Below are positions 12,894 through 19,638 of a stretch of DNA of 23,323 bases, piece after piece; within the stretch, counting starts at the first letter, position 1, and each line of letters starts with the position of its first letter. Source of the DNA: a virus. A program made the position numbers and the translations under genes. The notes beneath the pieces are model-generated. The model was not told where the DNA came from and searched no databases. It was given only the letters and a program-made list of their open reading frames with translations. Location of the stretch: positions 1-23,323 of IMG/VR virus record IMGVR_UViG_3300025809_000127. One strand, 5' to 3'.

Positions 12894-13116
12894 CTTGGTG
12901 TTGCAATAGCAACTTACCTGTGGCTTCATCTAAATCCTTAATCGCTCTGTAAATTGCTCTGCTGTTTTTTTTTACTTGTTGTTTGTCAGAATTAGTTGAA
13001 TCTGAACCAAGGTTGGTATACATAGTAGCATCAGCTTCTAATAACATATCTATCCTTTCTCTAATAGACTTGTTGAAGTCTTCTGCTATTCGTAATATTT
13101 CTTCCTTGTTAATCAT
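12883..13116 (-). CDS. Hypothetical helical protein, 77 aa
   Basis: The 77-residue product starts MINKEEILRIAEDFNKSIRE and is helical, with a Ser/Asn/Asp linker near residues 37-44 and a second helix (SRAIYRAIKDLDEATGKLL). A longer frame from TTG 13122 would lie inside the promoter-like TATATTTG, so ATG 13116 is the likely start. That start is only 3 bases after the -7 box, which suggests a leaderless transcript. It is the first gene of the early region and overlaps the degenerate M15 gene. The function is unknown. Confidence 0.6.
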   Translation of the reverse strand: MINKEEILRIAEDFNKSIRERIDMLLEADATMYTNLGSDSTNSDKQQVKKNSRAIYRAIKDLDEATGKLLLQHQDGY

Positions 13117-13119
13117 ACT

Positions 13120-13127
13120 CAAATATA
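13120..13127 (-). promoter_or_regulatory. Promoter-like box directly in front of a start codon
   Basis: TATATTTG on the minus strand matches TAnnTTTG and ends 3 bases before ATG 13116. Upstream bases (to about 13200) are extremely AT-rich, but no TTTG stands at the -33 distance. If used, the transcript would have almost no leader. Confidence 0.45.
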
Positions 13128-13200
13128 CAAAGTATACATATATAATATTAAGTATATATGCTTATAGTTATAAACATTGTTAATAAATATTTATTGAATA

Positions 13201-13310
13201 AAAGTTGATTATCTCAGAAAAAACCTGTAACTTCGCCTTAAGTCTAACTTGTCAGACAGTTGCTGACGAGCCTAAAGCGAGGCAGCTCAGTATAAAGAAC
13301 CAACTGTAAA
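13201..13310. other. Structured intergenic segment between late and early genes
   Basis: This part of the 13123-13323 gap is richer in G and C than its surroundings and full of inverted repeats: ACAGTTG (13256-13262) with CAACTGT (13301-13307); GTCAG (13251-13255) with CTGAC (13263-13267); GAGC/GCTC and GCCT/AGGC within 13268-13288. On the minus strand it ends in six T at 13218-13223. I find no open frame or tRNA pattern. It may be a small RNA, a weak terminator of the lysis operon, or a protein-binding control region. Confidence 0.45.
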
Positions 13311-13323
13311 GGGGATAACTATA

Positions 13324-13779
13324 TCAATCTTTGTTCTGCTTTACAGCAGAGCCAAAATAGTATCCGAAGATGCTAAGTGCAACACCTTCTACTATACCGA
13401 TCATATGTATAAATATCTCTTTGTTCCCTTCTGGAACATTTGTAGTAACCACAGTATATACTAAGAATGCAAAGGCAAGTAAGCCTACAATGCCTGTGGC
13501 ATTGAACATCCAATCAGTTCCATACTTTCTTAAGTTTACTTCTCTGGTTCTTGCTGAATCTCTATCCATTACTTCAAGCTCATACAGCTCTACAAGCTGT
13601 CTATGAGCCTCTGACTTATCATCAGCAGACATATTACCATCTTTATCTATTAGGTTTTTTATAATGCCTAATATACCTCTGTCTGGTAATACATCACCTA
13701 TAGTCTCAACAATGCTTGGTGCAGTTCCCAAAAGGAACTTTCCAAGCTTGGTGTCTCTGAATGGTTTTTTATCTATCAT
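13324..13779 (-). CDS. Holin-like membrane protein
   Basis: The 151-residue product resembles the phage and gene-transfer-agent holin group with a soluble N-terminal half (VLPDRGILGIIKNLIDKDGN, then a charged helix containing DRDSARTREVN) and two hydrophobic segments at about residues 92-112 and 124-145, ending in a short basic tail. The DRxSARxREV helix before the first membrane span and the G-Y-Y-F-G end are typical. It would form the inner-membrane lesion that lets the endolysin out or triggers lysis. It follows the endolysin gene by about 40 bases that carry two copies of the dispersed 15-base repeat. Confidence 0.75.
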   Translation of the reverse strand: MIDKKPFRDTKLGKFLLGTAPSIVETIGDVLPDRGILGIIKNLIDKDGNMSADDKSEAHRQLVELYELEVMDRDSARTREVNLRKYGTDWMFNATGIVGLLAFAFLVYTVVTTNVPEGNKEIFIHMIGIVEGVALSIFGYYFGSAVKQNKD

Positions 13780-13785
13780 TTAGGG

Positions 13786-13817
13786 TACTGTGTTTAAGAG
13801 GCTACTATGTTTAAGAG
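13786..13817 (+). repeat. Two copies of the 15-base dispersed repeat
   Basis: TACTGTGTTTAAGAG (13786-13800) and TACTATGTTTAAGAG (13803-13817) fill the gap between the endolysin stop and the holin start. They have the same orientation as the copies at 1646-1719 and 19611-19638. Confidence 0.85.
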
Positions 13818-14171
13818 TTAGTAAGTCCAGATTACATTCTCTGGTTTACCTGGGTCATTGTCAACGTGAATAAAGGTATCTGCAATACCTATTCTGTTGA
13901 AGCCTACTTTCATTAATGCTTTAAGTATTTTATATCTATTAGAGCTATTGGTGCAAGCAATGTCTGCCGCAAAGCCTAAAAGGTGGCTGGAGTTTGAAAC
14001 TCCGCCAACCTTTTTGTTGTGGGCTTCAGTTCTGTAGCCGCTTGTTATTTTAAAAGGTATATCACACAAAGAACGTGCCTGGTCTAATTTACTTAAAAAC
14101 TCCCTATCCATAGCTTCGCCACTTCCCACCAAATCAGGGCTATCAAACTCAGAAAGTTTAAAATACTTCAT
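13818..14171 (-). CDS. M15-family peptidase endolysin
   Basis: The 117-residue protein is a complete peptidase M15 (VanY/M15_3-like) domain that cuts the peptide stems of peptidoglycan at the end of infection. It has SGYRT at residues 44-48, the SHLLGFAAD motif giving zinc ligands H63 and D70, and HVD with H102 as third ligand, followed by VIWTY. There is no signal peptide, so release depends on a holin. Its ATG overlaps the stop of the 52-residue membrane gene (ATGA), tying it to the lysis cassette. A diverged, apparently inactive homologue lies at 12489-12893. Confidence 0.92.
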   Translation of the reverse strand: MKYFKLSEFDSPDLVGSGEAMDREFLSKLDQARSLCDIPFKITSGYRTEAHNKKVGGVSNSSHLLGFAADIACTNSSNRYKILKALMKVGFNRIGIADTFIHVDNDPGKPENVIWTY

Positions 14172-14326
14172 AAAATCTTACCTAATAATATACTTGTTAA
14201 AACCATTATAAGCATCCAAAAAACACCGAACTGGAACATATCCCAAGTGGTTCCGTTTTTCTTTTGGTGTAGCCATACTTTTAATTCTATAAACTTAAAT
14301 ATTGCTTTATTTATTAGCTTTCTCAT
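14168..14326 (-). CDS. Small membrane protein of the lysis cassette, 52 aa
   Basis: ATG 14326 to TGA 14168-14170 encodes 52 residues: a basic amphipathic N-terminal helix (MRKLINKAIFKFIELKVWLH), a short polar turn (QKKNGTTWD) and one hydrophobic span (residues about 31-50, FQFGVFWMLIMVLTSILLG) with a tiny tail. It overlaps the preceding holin-like gene by 20 bases and the endolysin ATG by 4 (ATGA). Position and topology suggest a holin partner, antiholin or spanin-like component; the sequence alone does not decide. Confidence 0.65.
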   Translation of the reverse strand: MRKLINKAIFKFIELKVWLHQKKNGTTWDMFQFGVFWMLIMVLTSILLGKIL

Positions 14327-14489
14327 TTATTTTCTTTTTTACAAGGTAATATAATTCTTTTCCTAATAGTCCAAAGAAACCACCTACAAGACCAACCATT
14401 GCCGCTTGTGCTACTCCCATTAATGATACAGTTGATAGGGCAGTAAAAGTAAAGCCGCTTATGAATGATATTTTATTGTCAAGTCCCAT
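14307..14489 (-). CDS. Small two-helix membrane protein, holin candidate
   Basis: The 60-residue product has a short N-terminus (MGLDNK), two hydrophobic stretches (about residues 8-28 and 30-49, the second Gly-rich: MVGLVGGFFGLLGKELYYLV) and a basic tail KKKINEKANK. This layout fits a small class II holin. It opens the lysis cassette, 18 bases after the hairpin at 14499-14516, and overlaps the 52-residue membrane gene. No sequence family is recognised. Confidence 0.65.
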   Translation of the reverse strand: MGLDNKISFISGFTFTALSTVSLMGVAQAAMVGLVGGFFGLLGKELYYLVKKKINEKANK

Positions 14490-14498
14490 AGTTTAAAT

Positions 14499-14520
14499 GG
14501 GGGCTTTTACACCCCCTTTT
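14499..14520 (+). terminator. GC hairpin between adhesin and lysis genes
   Basis: GGGGG-cttttaca-CCCCC (14499-14516) is followed on the plus strand by TTTTATTTT. Read on the minus strand, the direction of all genes here, the trailing sequence is ATTTAAAC, a poor T-tract. It thus looks better suited to stop antisense transcription, or it may act as a weak bidirectional terminator. Confidence 0.5.
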
Positions 14521-14523
14521 ATT

Positions 14524-15525
14524 TTAGTATTGAAATTTCCTAATAGGCTTCCAATAGTTATAGTCTCCTTTATTAATGTAAGCAGTAGTTTGCCCGGTTG
14601 CCGTAACATCAATTCCAAAGGACATTCCCGAAGTAGCCTCTATACTGCTATTATATCTTACATTTACAATTAAATTAGCAAGATTCCCTAAACCACCCGG
14701 ATTAGTTCCAACTACTGCATTTAATGTCTGCAATTCTGCCATATTAGGTAAGTACCAATCATTATACACACCGTCAGTATATGCCCTTGCCCTTTTCGCT
14801 GCTATGTTAGCCGTAGCACAGTCTCGCACAAGAGTATAAGTATTAGGGCTTCCGCCTCCTAAAGTATTGTCTTGAATACCAGGGGGATTTAGGAATTGTT
14901 GATATGCACAACCCCATTGGGCTGTAGTGGTTGAGGTAGTTAAAGAAGCTACAAGTGCTAAATTATTTGCTGCGTAAAAAACTATACCACCTTGTGTATA
15001 TTGTCCTACAAATGGAGGAATTTCAGAAAGAAATCTCCTTACAGGCAAACAATACAATGCAGCACCTTTAGCATATCCTTGAAAACCACCATTCCAAGGT
15101 CTTAATGCTTGTGCTTGTGAAGCACTCACTTCAGTTGAACTCCAATATAAATTATCCGTAGGATAAGTCATTAATTGCCTAACTGTATTATGAACCTCTT
15201 GTAATTCTCCTTGACTTGGCAAAAACCAATCAGAATATCCATTTATGGTAGAATCAAAAACATAATTTACAGCTTGACAAGTTCCTGCTGCACGAATGTC
15301 TAAATTGTTTTGATACCCTGTTCCTATTGCTGTACCTGACGCTCCGGGAACATCGGTAAAAATAGTCCATCTTCCTAAGTTTGGGTCAGCGGGTAGTGGA
15401 GAAGTTGCGGTAACCATTCCGCCTCCATTTCCATCTAACCAAAACACAATACCACCACCATAAGCGTCGCCTACTTGAAGACCCGTAGCGGCTCCTAAAC
15501 TTATATTACTTGCTCCAAAAGCCAT
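14524..15525 (-). CDS. Tail adhesin with two tandem Lcl/DUF1566-like modules
   Basis: The 333-residue protein contains the same module twice. Module 1 (about residues 18-167) shows GGGIVFWLD, DWFLPSQGELQ, YWSSTE and LPVRRF; module 2 (about 173-333) shows GGIVFYAA, DWYLPNMAELQ, YNSSIEAT and PIRKF. These are hallmarks of Lcl/DUF1566 domains, thought to have a C-type-lectin-like fold used in surface binding. As the last gene of the tail-fibre block it is a good candidate for the receptor-binding tip. No reverse transcriptase or template repeat of a diversity-generating element is visible. There is no signal peptide. Confidence 0.75.
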   Translation of the reverse strand: MAFGASNISLGAATGLQVGDAYGGGIVFWLDGNGGGMVTATSPLPADPNLGRWTIFTDVPGASGTAIGTGYQNNLDIRAAGTCQAVNYVFDSTINGYSDWFLPSQGELQEVHNTVRQLMTYPTDNLYWSSTEVSASQAQALRPWNGGFQGYAKGAALYCLPVRRFLSEIPPFVGQYTQGGIVFYAANNLALVASLTTSTTTAQWGCAYQQFLNPPGIQDNTLGGGSPNTYTLVRDCATANIAAKRARAYTDGVYNDWYLPNMAELQTLNAVVGTNPGGLGNLANLIVNVRYNSSIEATSGMSFGIDVTATGQTTAYINKGDYNYWKPIRKFQY

Positions 15526-15535
15526 ATTATATTAT

Positions 15536-15988
15536 TTAAAGGTTAATATCAAACAATAAAACAGCCTTTTTAGACGTTAATGCTTTTATTTCTGATTCTA
15601 TTGTATCACTTTTTGTTCTTAATTCTGCTCTTTCTCCTCTTACATCAACGGGAGTTGCTTCGCCACTATCGGATTCACGAATAATATACCAATCTGTTGA
15701 AGATAATTGACCACCTACCATATATTTTAATTGTTGAATTTTTCGTGCTTTTAATTCAGATAATGAATCCTCAATTTTTAAATCCACAACATCATAGGTA
15801 TAAACATCACCGTCTAAGTGTAATTTAGATATTTCCTCTATTCTTGAATCAAATGTAGGATACACCACATCTTTAAACCCTAAAGCAGCGTAGTCTTTAA
15901 TGTTTTCGTGAATTCTTTCTCCATCGTTCCAAGACTTTGGTAATGTGCCAAATGTTTTTATTTCTCCGTTGATTTCTATTGCTTTCAT
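15536..15988 (-). CDS. Tail-fibre chaperone-like or fibre-associated protein
   Basis: The 150-residue product begins MKAIEINGEIKTFGTLPKSW, has a central YTYDVVDLKIEDSLSELKARKI helix and the segment STDWYIIRESDSGEATPVDV followed by ERAELR. The TDWYxxRxxD...P...R pattern near the C-terminus resembles tail-fibre assembly or DUF4376-like proteins, where this region follows the fibre-binding part. It lies between a fibre gene and the adhesin gene, as chaperones often do. The family call is moderate; the position is supportive. Confidence 0.55.
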   Translation of the reverse strand: MKAIEINGEIKTFGTLPKSWNDGERIHENIKDYAALGFKDVVYPTFDSRIEEISKLHLDGDVYTYDVVDLKIEDSLSELKARKIQQLKYMVGGQLSSTDWYIIRESDSGEATPVDVRGERAELRTKSDTIESEIKALTSKKAVLLFDINL

Positions 15989-16009
15989 TTTATATGTTTT
16001 ATTTAATTA

Positions 16010-16594
16010 TTATGCGGGTTGTGAAATAGTGTAGTAATATAATCCGTATCCTAATTTAACCATTTGTATTAGGTTTGTTACCGTACCGTCATAGTCTCCT
16101 GCGATTTTTACTGCAAGGTTTGCGCCTGTGTTTTGGAAAGTCAATGCAAAATCACCTGTACAAACAATATACTTAACATCGCCAAGATTAAAATTAGTGT
16201 AAGTTAAATCAGTCGCCCCCGTTAATGTTAAAGTTGCTTCACTATATAATCCCCAATCAAGGTTTACTGTTCCTGTAGATGAATTATTTGTGTAATTAGT
16301 TTTATATTCAGCCCCTAAATTAGCATAATCAATTACATCGTCTGCAATAGTTAATGCGGTTGCTCCTGTTACGTCCCCTGTATGGTCGTAGTTAGGTGCA
16401 TCATTGGTAACTGTTACCGCTCCTGTTGTTTGGTCTACAGAAATACCTACTCCTGCCGATACTGAATTAACGTCTCCTGCATCATCAGCATAGAGTTCTG
16501 TAAAGTTGTCATTTACTTTATCGAATGCACTTCTTAATGGGTCTCCTGTACCATCATTAGCAACCGTTCCGATATTAATTGTTTGTTGTGCCAT
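16010..16594 (-). CDS. Tail-fibre protein
   Basis: The 194-residue protein starts with INIGTVANDGTGDPLRSAFDKVNDNF (split across residues 5-30), a segment very common at the N-terminus of phage tail fibres that attach to the virion. The rest is Thr/Asn/Gly-rich beta-prone sequence (VSAGVGISVD, HTGDVTGATALTIADDV, TGATDLTYTNF), typical of a trimeric shaft, and a short C-terminal head ending YYYTISQPA. It is a short fibre and is followed by a chaperone-like gene and an adhesin, so the receptor contact may lie in those. Confidence 0.8.
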   Translation of the reverse strand: MAQQTINIGTVANDGTGDPLRSAFDKVNDNFTELYADDAGDVNSVSAGVGISVDQTTGAVTVTNDAPNYDHTGDVTGATALTIADDVIDYANLGAEYKTNYTNNSSTGTVNLDWGLYSEATLTLTGATDLTYTNFNLGDVKYIVCTGDFALTFQNTGANLAVKIAGDYDGTVTNLIQMVKLGYGLYYYTISQPA

Positions 16595-16618
16595 TTTTTG
16601 ATTGTTTAATTATTATTT

Positions 16619-16798
16619 TTAATATTTAGTTTGGTCTGCTGTTATATTTGAATTGTCAGCCATTAATAATGTAGTATCTACTCGTAAGAAACTACCATCT
16701 GCATCTGTTGGATATACAATACCCCATCCATTAGGTTCATCTGTATTTCCGAACCAACTACTTTGATAACTTATCCCCCAATTTATACTGTTTGCCAT
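16619..16798 (-). CDS. Small virion-type protein, 59 aa
   Basis: ATG 16798 to TAA 16619-16621 encodes 59 residues starting MANSINWGISYQSSWFGNT and ending TTLLMADNSNITADQTKY. The MANxINWG start and ADGS...DTT...T...TAD end match small proteins I recall next to tail-fibre genes in Bacteroidota phages. It probably belongs to the virion. It overlaps the preceding 41-residue frame by 41 bases and is followed after 24 bases by the fibre gene. Confidence 0.65.
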   Translation of the reverse strand: MANSINWGISYQSSWFGNTDEPNGWGIVYPTDADGSFLRVDTTLLMADNSNITADQTKY

Positions 16799-16883
16799 TT
16801 TTGTTTATCTTGTTTAAATAAGCTTCTAACTTTATTATATTACTCTTTTTTGGCTTATATGTTATAATTTCCTTTTTTTCCAT
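16758..16883 (-). CDS. Small lysine-rich protein, 41 aa
   Basis: ATG 16883 overlaps the TAA of the adaptor gene by one base (TAATG), a coupling also seen at 8089, 7652 and 22392. The frame runs to TAG 16758-16760 and gives 41 residues, very rich in lysine (MEKKEIITYKPKKSNIIKLE at the start). It overlaps the next gene by 41 bases. Coupling and base composition favour a real gene, but it is short and without a family. Confidence 0.45.
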   Translation of the reverse strand: MEKKEIITYKPKKSNIIKLEAYLNKINKNGKQYKLGDKLSK

Positions 16884-17398
16884 TATAGAACCCAAGAATG
16901 AAAGTTTACATCACGATCTGGATACATTTCACCATTAGTGGACTCGTTATACTCTGGATAGTCTTGGCTATAAAATCCCATATAATCAACAAACCTACGA
17001 GTATAAAACTCTGCGGTTTCTGTTACCCTATTTAACATTGCATTCATCTCTTCTAAAGAGATTGTCTCAGCATTTTCACTTCTATGTTTAAATACACCTC
17101 CATTGCTAATTTGATACATAGCAAATGGCAAGTAAGAACTTTGCGTAAACCAAACAAGCATGGGCTTGATATAAACATCAATCAAACTCTTATATTTAGC
17201 ATTTGCAACTAAATCAATATCACCAGAAATAACTAAAGCTTGCAATTTGTTATATAATTTACCTCCTAAATAATTCTGTATATGAGTATCTTGTGCTACC
17301 TCAATAAATTGTATTAACTTGTCTCCATCAACATTGCCGTCAATGATTGACTTTCTCTTTAAATCGTTTAGTGTTATAAAAAGTGCCTTCTGCGCCAT
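16883..17398 (-). CDS. Probable neck/head-tail adaptor protein
   Basis: The 171-residue helical protein follows the portal gene, where head-completion or adaptor proteins sit. It starts MAQKALFITLNDLKRKSIID, then has VDGDKLIQFIEVAQDTHIQN, YLGGKLYNKL, and a middle IDVYIKPMLVWFTQSSYLPF, features that fit the DUF6712-like adaptor proteins of Bacteroidota phages as I recall them. The C-terminus (HSWVL) is polar and exposed. It would connect the portal ring with the tail. The family name is from memory and unverified. Confidence 0.65.
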   Translation of the reverse strand: MAQKALFITLNDLKRKSIIDGNVDGDKLIQFIEVAQDTHIQNYLGGKLYNKLQALVISGDIDLVANAKYKSLIDVYIKPMLVWFTQSSYLPFAMYQISNGGVFKHRSENAETISLEEMNAMLNRVTETAEFYTRRFVDYMGFYSQDYPEYNESTNGEMYPDRDVNFHSWVL

Positions 17399-17400
17399 AT

Positions 17401-19167
17401 TTATTTAGTTTTTGGATATGCTCCTCTATTTGGCATATCTGTAGGTCTTACTGGTACTTCACTCGGGTTTGTAGGCTCGTTAAAACCATCTTTTACTGCA
17501 TCAGATGCTTCTACTTCCGTATCAGCACTTACCTTCTTCTTATAAACCTTTCTTTCCCAGAAATGATGGCAATTAACTCCTCCTTTGAACTTAAATAGAG
17601 AATAATTTTGACCATTATGACCTAATTCGTTATTTAATCCCTTGAAAGACATTTGTGAGATGTCTTCTTTTCTAAATACAATCTCCTTCTTAGTTAAAGA
17701 CTCTAATTGCTTACAGAATTTACGGCTATTTGCAGACTCTCTAAGAGGCCCGTAGCTATATCTGATCTTATACCCCGAATTGTCCTGAGAAGAGCGTGCA
17801 GATGCCTTAGAATCGCTTTCTGTTACCGCTAAAGCAGTTAAGTCAAACTCTTCATTTTCGTTTGTTACTTCTTCAGAATGTACAAGCTCCCAATCAGAGC
17901 TAATTACCTCACCCATATCTTCTAATTGAGCGTATAAGTCATCTCCTTCATCATCAGAGAAGTCAAGTTTAGCCTGGGAAGATAATTTCTCCCCAGTCTC
18001 CTCTTCTCTCTTAACTTTAGTAGAAATATTTTCTAACTCTGTAAACTCAATAGGTTGTAGTGTTACAAAGTATAAGTTTAAGAATATACTGTTAAACTGC
18101 AATATCTCTTCCAAGCCATCTAAAATGGCTTGTTGGAATGGTCTAATAACAATATTATCCATAAGGATAGAAGCCGTTCTAAGCTCTTCTGCGTTGTTAC
18201 CAAATCCAGTATTATCCTTAATACCTAACAAGATTGGAGACACAATACCGTGACCTAACATTATCTTCTCTCTACTCTCGTCAGCTAAGAACTGATACTG
18301 AGCGTGAGCATCAGGCAGGTGAATAGGCTCTAAGTCTGCTTTACTTTCAGCACTCTCGTTAAACGTCAGTATAAATTTACCAGCATTTGAAGAGCCGCTA
18401 AACTTATCCATTATTTTTCTTTCAATAATCTCTTGTGTCTCCTCGTTGGGAACACCATTATTGAAGTTAATTAGCAAAGATGGCTGTAAGCCATTCTTTA
18501 TGTTGTTTATGTGGTAGTTTGATACTTCCTCTTCAAGTGAGCAGTACTGTAAGCATCCATTATAATCAACTGGAGCATAGTAGTAGAATCCACTTCTATA
18601 TGGCTTAAATATATATAACTCAATAACATCACCTTTTGCTCCATTTCCAAAAGTAGGGATTCTCTTAGGTTTATCAGAAGGCTTTATGTCGCACCACTTT
18701 GGGTGATAGTAGTAAGCATTAATCTTACCGTCTTTAGCCTTCTCAGCTCTCAATGTTTCCATTGGAAAGTGTAGTACTTTTACTATACTTGTCTTTTGCT
18801 TGTTGTAAACAACTTGAATAGCCGCTTGACCAAGCATCTTGTAATCATTAGATACTCTTTTAATCTCTCTTGGCTTAAGAAGCATCTTCATTTTGGTATA
18901 CATCTCTGGCTTAATGTCAGAGTCCGTGGCTTCAAGGCCACGGCCATATATCATATCTACAATACCGTTAATACAACGAGCATTCGTAGGACTTCCTAAA
19001 TACTTCTCTATTAGATTGTCAAAGTAGTCATTATCATCACCATACTGAACCCAATCTTTACCATAAACCTCTCTAACGATAGGAGTTTGATATCCAGACA
19101 AGTTCACAATCCTTGTAGACCCTTGAACCTTTTGTTTTGGTTGTAATGTAGTTTTTCTATGTTTCAT
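17401..19167 (-). CDS. Portal protein
   Basis: The 588-residue protein is the portal, the dodecameric ring through which DNA enters and leaves the head. The core runs from YGDDNDYFDNLIEKYLGSPT (about residues 43-62) through VDMIYGRG and KMLGQAAIQVVYNK-like strands to the wing and crown. ESREKIMLGHGIVSPILLGI and DNTGFGNNAEELRTASI near residue 310 are characteristic of Bacteroidota phage portals. The last 180 residues are more polar and end in a Pro/Glu-rich tail. It starts one base after the upstream stop and is followed after two bases by the adaptor gene. Confidence 0.88.
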   Translation of the reverse strand: MKHRKTTLQPKQKVQGSTRIVNLSGYQTPIVREVYGKDWVQYGDDNDYFDNLIEKYLGSPTNARCINGIVDMIYGRGLEATDSDIKPEMYTKMKMLLKPREIKRVSNDYKMLGQAAIQVVYNKQKTSIVKVLHFPMETLRAEKAKDGKINAYYYHPKWCDIKPSDKPKRIPTFGNGAKGDVIELYIFKPYRSGFYYYAPVDYNGCLQYCSLEEEVSNYHINNIKNGLQPSLLINFNNGVPNEETQEIIERKIMDKFSGSSNAGKFILTFNESAESKADLEPIHLPDAHAQYQFLADESREKIMLGHGIVSPILLGIKDNTGFGNNAEELRTASILMDNIVIRPFQQAILDGLEEILQFNSIFLNLYFVTLQPIEFTELENISTKVKREEETGEKLSSQAKLDFSDDEGDDLYAQLEDMGEVISSDWELVHSEEVTNENEEFDLTALAVTESDSKASARSSQDNSGYKIRYSYGPLRESANSRKFCKQLESLTKKEIVFRKEDISQMSFKGLNNELGHNGQNYSLFKFKGGVNCHHFWERKVYKKKVSADTEVEASDAVKDGFNEPTNPSEVPVRPTDMPNRGAYPKTK

Positions 19168-19168
19168 A

Positions 19169-19543
19169 TTATAATACTATGTATTCGCTTTCACCCTCAC
19201 CAACATATTCATCATATTCATTAGTGTTTATAGTGTGAACAACTTCATCGTCTGTTTGGCTTGTAACATAAGCCTTATCTCTGTAAAATAAAGAGCCGTT
19301 TCTTGTGAACTCTAAATAATATGCGTTTTCCTCAGATAGTATACTAAATGCAATATCCATATATACAAAATTACTATTGCTATCTGGAATCGTTGCTTCA
19401 ATATCTGTAATAGTCTCAGATTTGTTTGTGCCATCCTCTGTTATTGTCAGACTAACGTCAGTAAAGGATGCATCAGCAGTTGGAAATTCCCTGGGAATAA
19501 CTGCAATAATCTGAGCATCTGTACTTGGTAGTAATCTTATCAT
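19169..19543 (-). CDS. Hypothetical virion protein, 124 aa
   Basis: The 124-residue product is beta-rich and acidic at the end (NEYDEYVGEGESEYIVL). The pattern of strands (DVSLTITEDG, NFVYMDIAFSIL, AYYLEFTRNGSLFYRDKAYV) suggests an Ig-like or jelly-roll module as in many small head or decoration proteins. It lies directly before the portal and is the first gene after the terminator at 19580-19606. The candidate late promoter TTTTCAGTTATCATA (19546-19560) ends two bases before its ATG, the same arrangement as at the terminase gene. Confidence 0.65.
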   Translation of the reverse strand: MIRLLPSTDAQIIAVIPREFPTADASFTDVSLTITEDGTNKSETITDIEATIPDSNSNFVYMDIAFSILSEENAYYLEFTRNGSLFYRDKAYVTSQTDDEVVHTINTNEYDEYVGEGESEYIVL

Positions 19544-19545
19544 AA

Positions 19546-19560
19546 TATGATAACTGAAAA
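19546..19560 (-). promoter_or_regulatory. Candidate phage late promoter, copy 2
   Basis: TTTTCAGTTATCATA on the minus strand, identical over 15 bases to 3035-3049 and at the same two-base distance from the ATG. It lies just downstream of a terminator, so a fresh start of transcription toward the portal is expected here. Confidence 0.6.
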
Positions 19561-19579
19561 GTATGTTTTTTGTTTTAAA

Positions 19580-19606
19580 TAGAAAAGGGAGGGCTTTCGC
19601 CCTCCC
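19580..19606 (-). terminator. Terminator before the portal unit
   Basis: On the minus strand GGGAGGGC-gaaa-GCCCTCCC (8-base stem with a GAAA loop, 19587-19606) is followed by TTTTCTATTT. It ends the unit containing the gene at 19639-20169. Confidence 0.9.
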
Positions 19607-19610
19607 CCTT

Positions 19611-19638
19611 CTGTGTTTAAGAGTACTGTGTTTAAGAA
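19611..19638 (+). repeat. Two copies of the 15-base dispersed repeat
   Basis: CTGTGTTTAAGAG (19611-19623, missing its first two bases) and TACTGTGTTTAAGAA (19624-19638) lie head to tail between a stop codon and a terminator. The orientation is the same as the other six copies. Confidence 0.8.

Noticed and set aside
13201-13310. tRNA-like folding between lysis and early genes
   Set aside because: The inverted repeats do not form a cloverleaf, and no T-loop or acceptor pattern could be placed on either strand.
16762-16773. TTTGATAACTTA, near match to the candidate late promoter
   Set aside because: It differs at two of twelve bases and lies inside overlapping small genes; it is not placed like the other copies.
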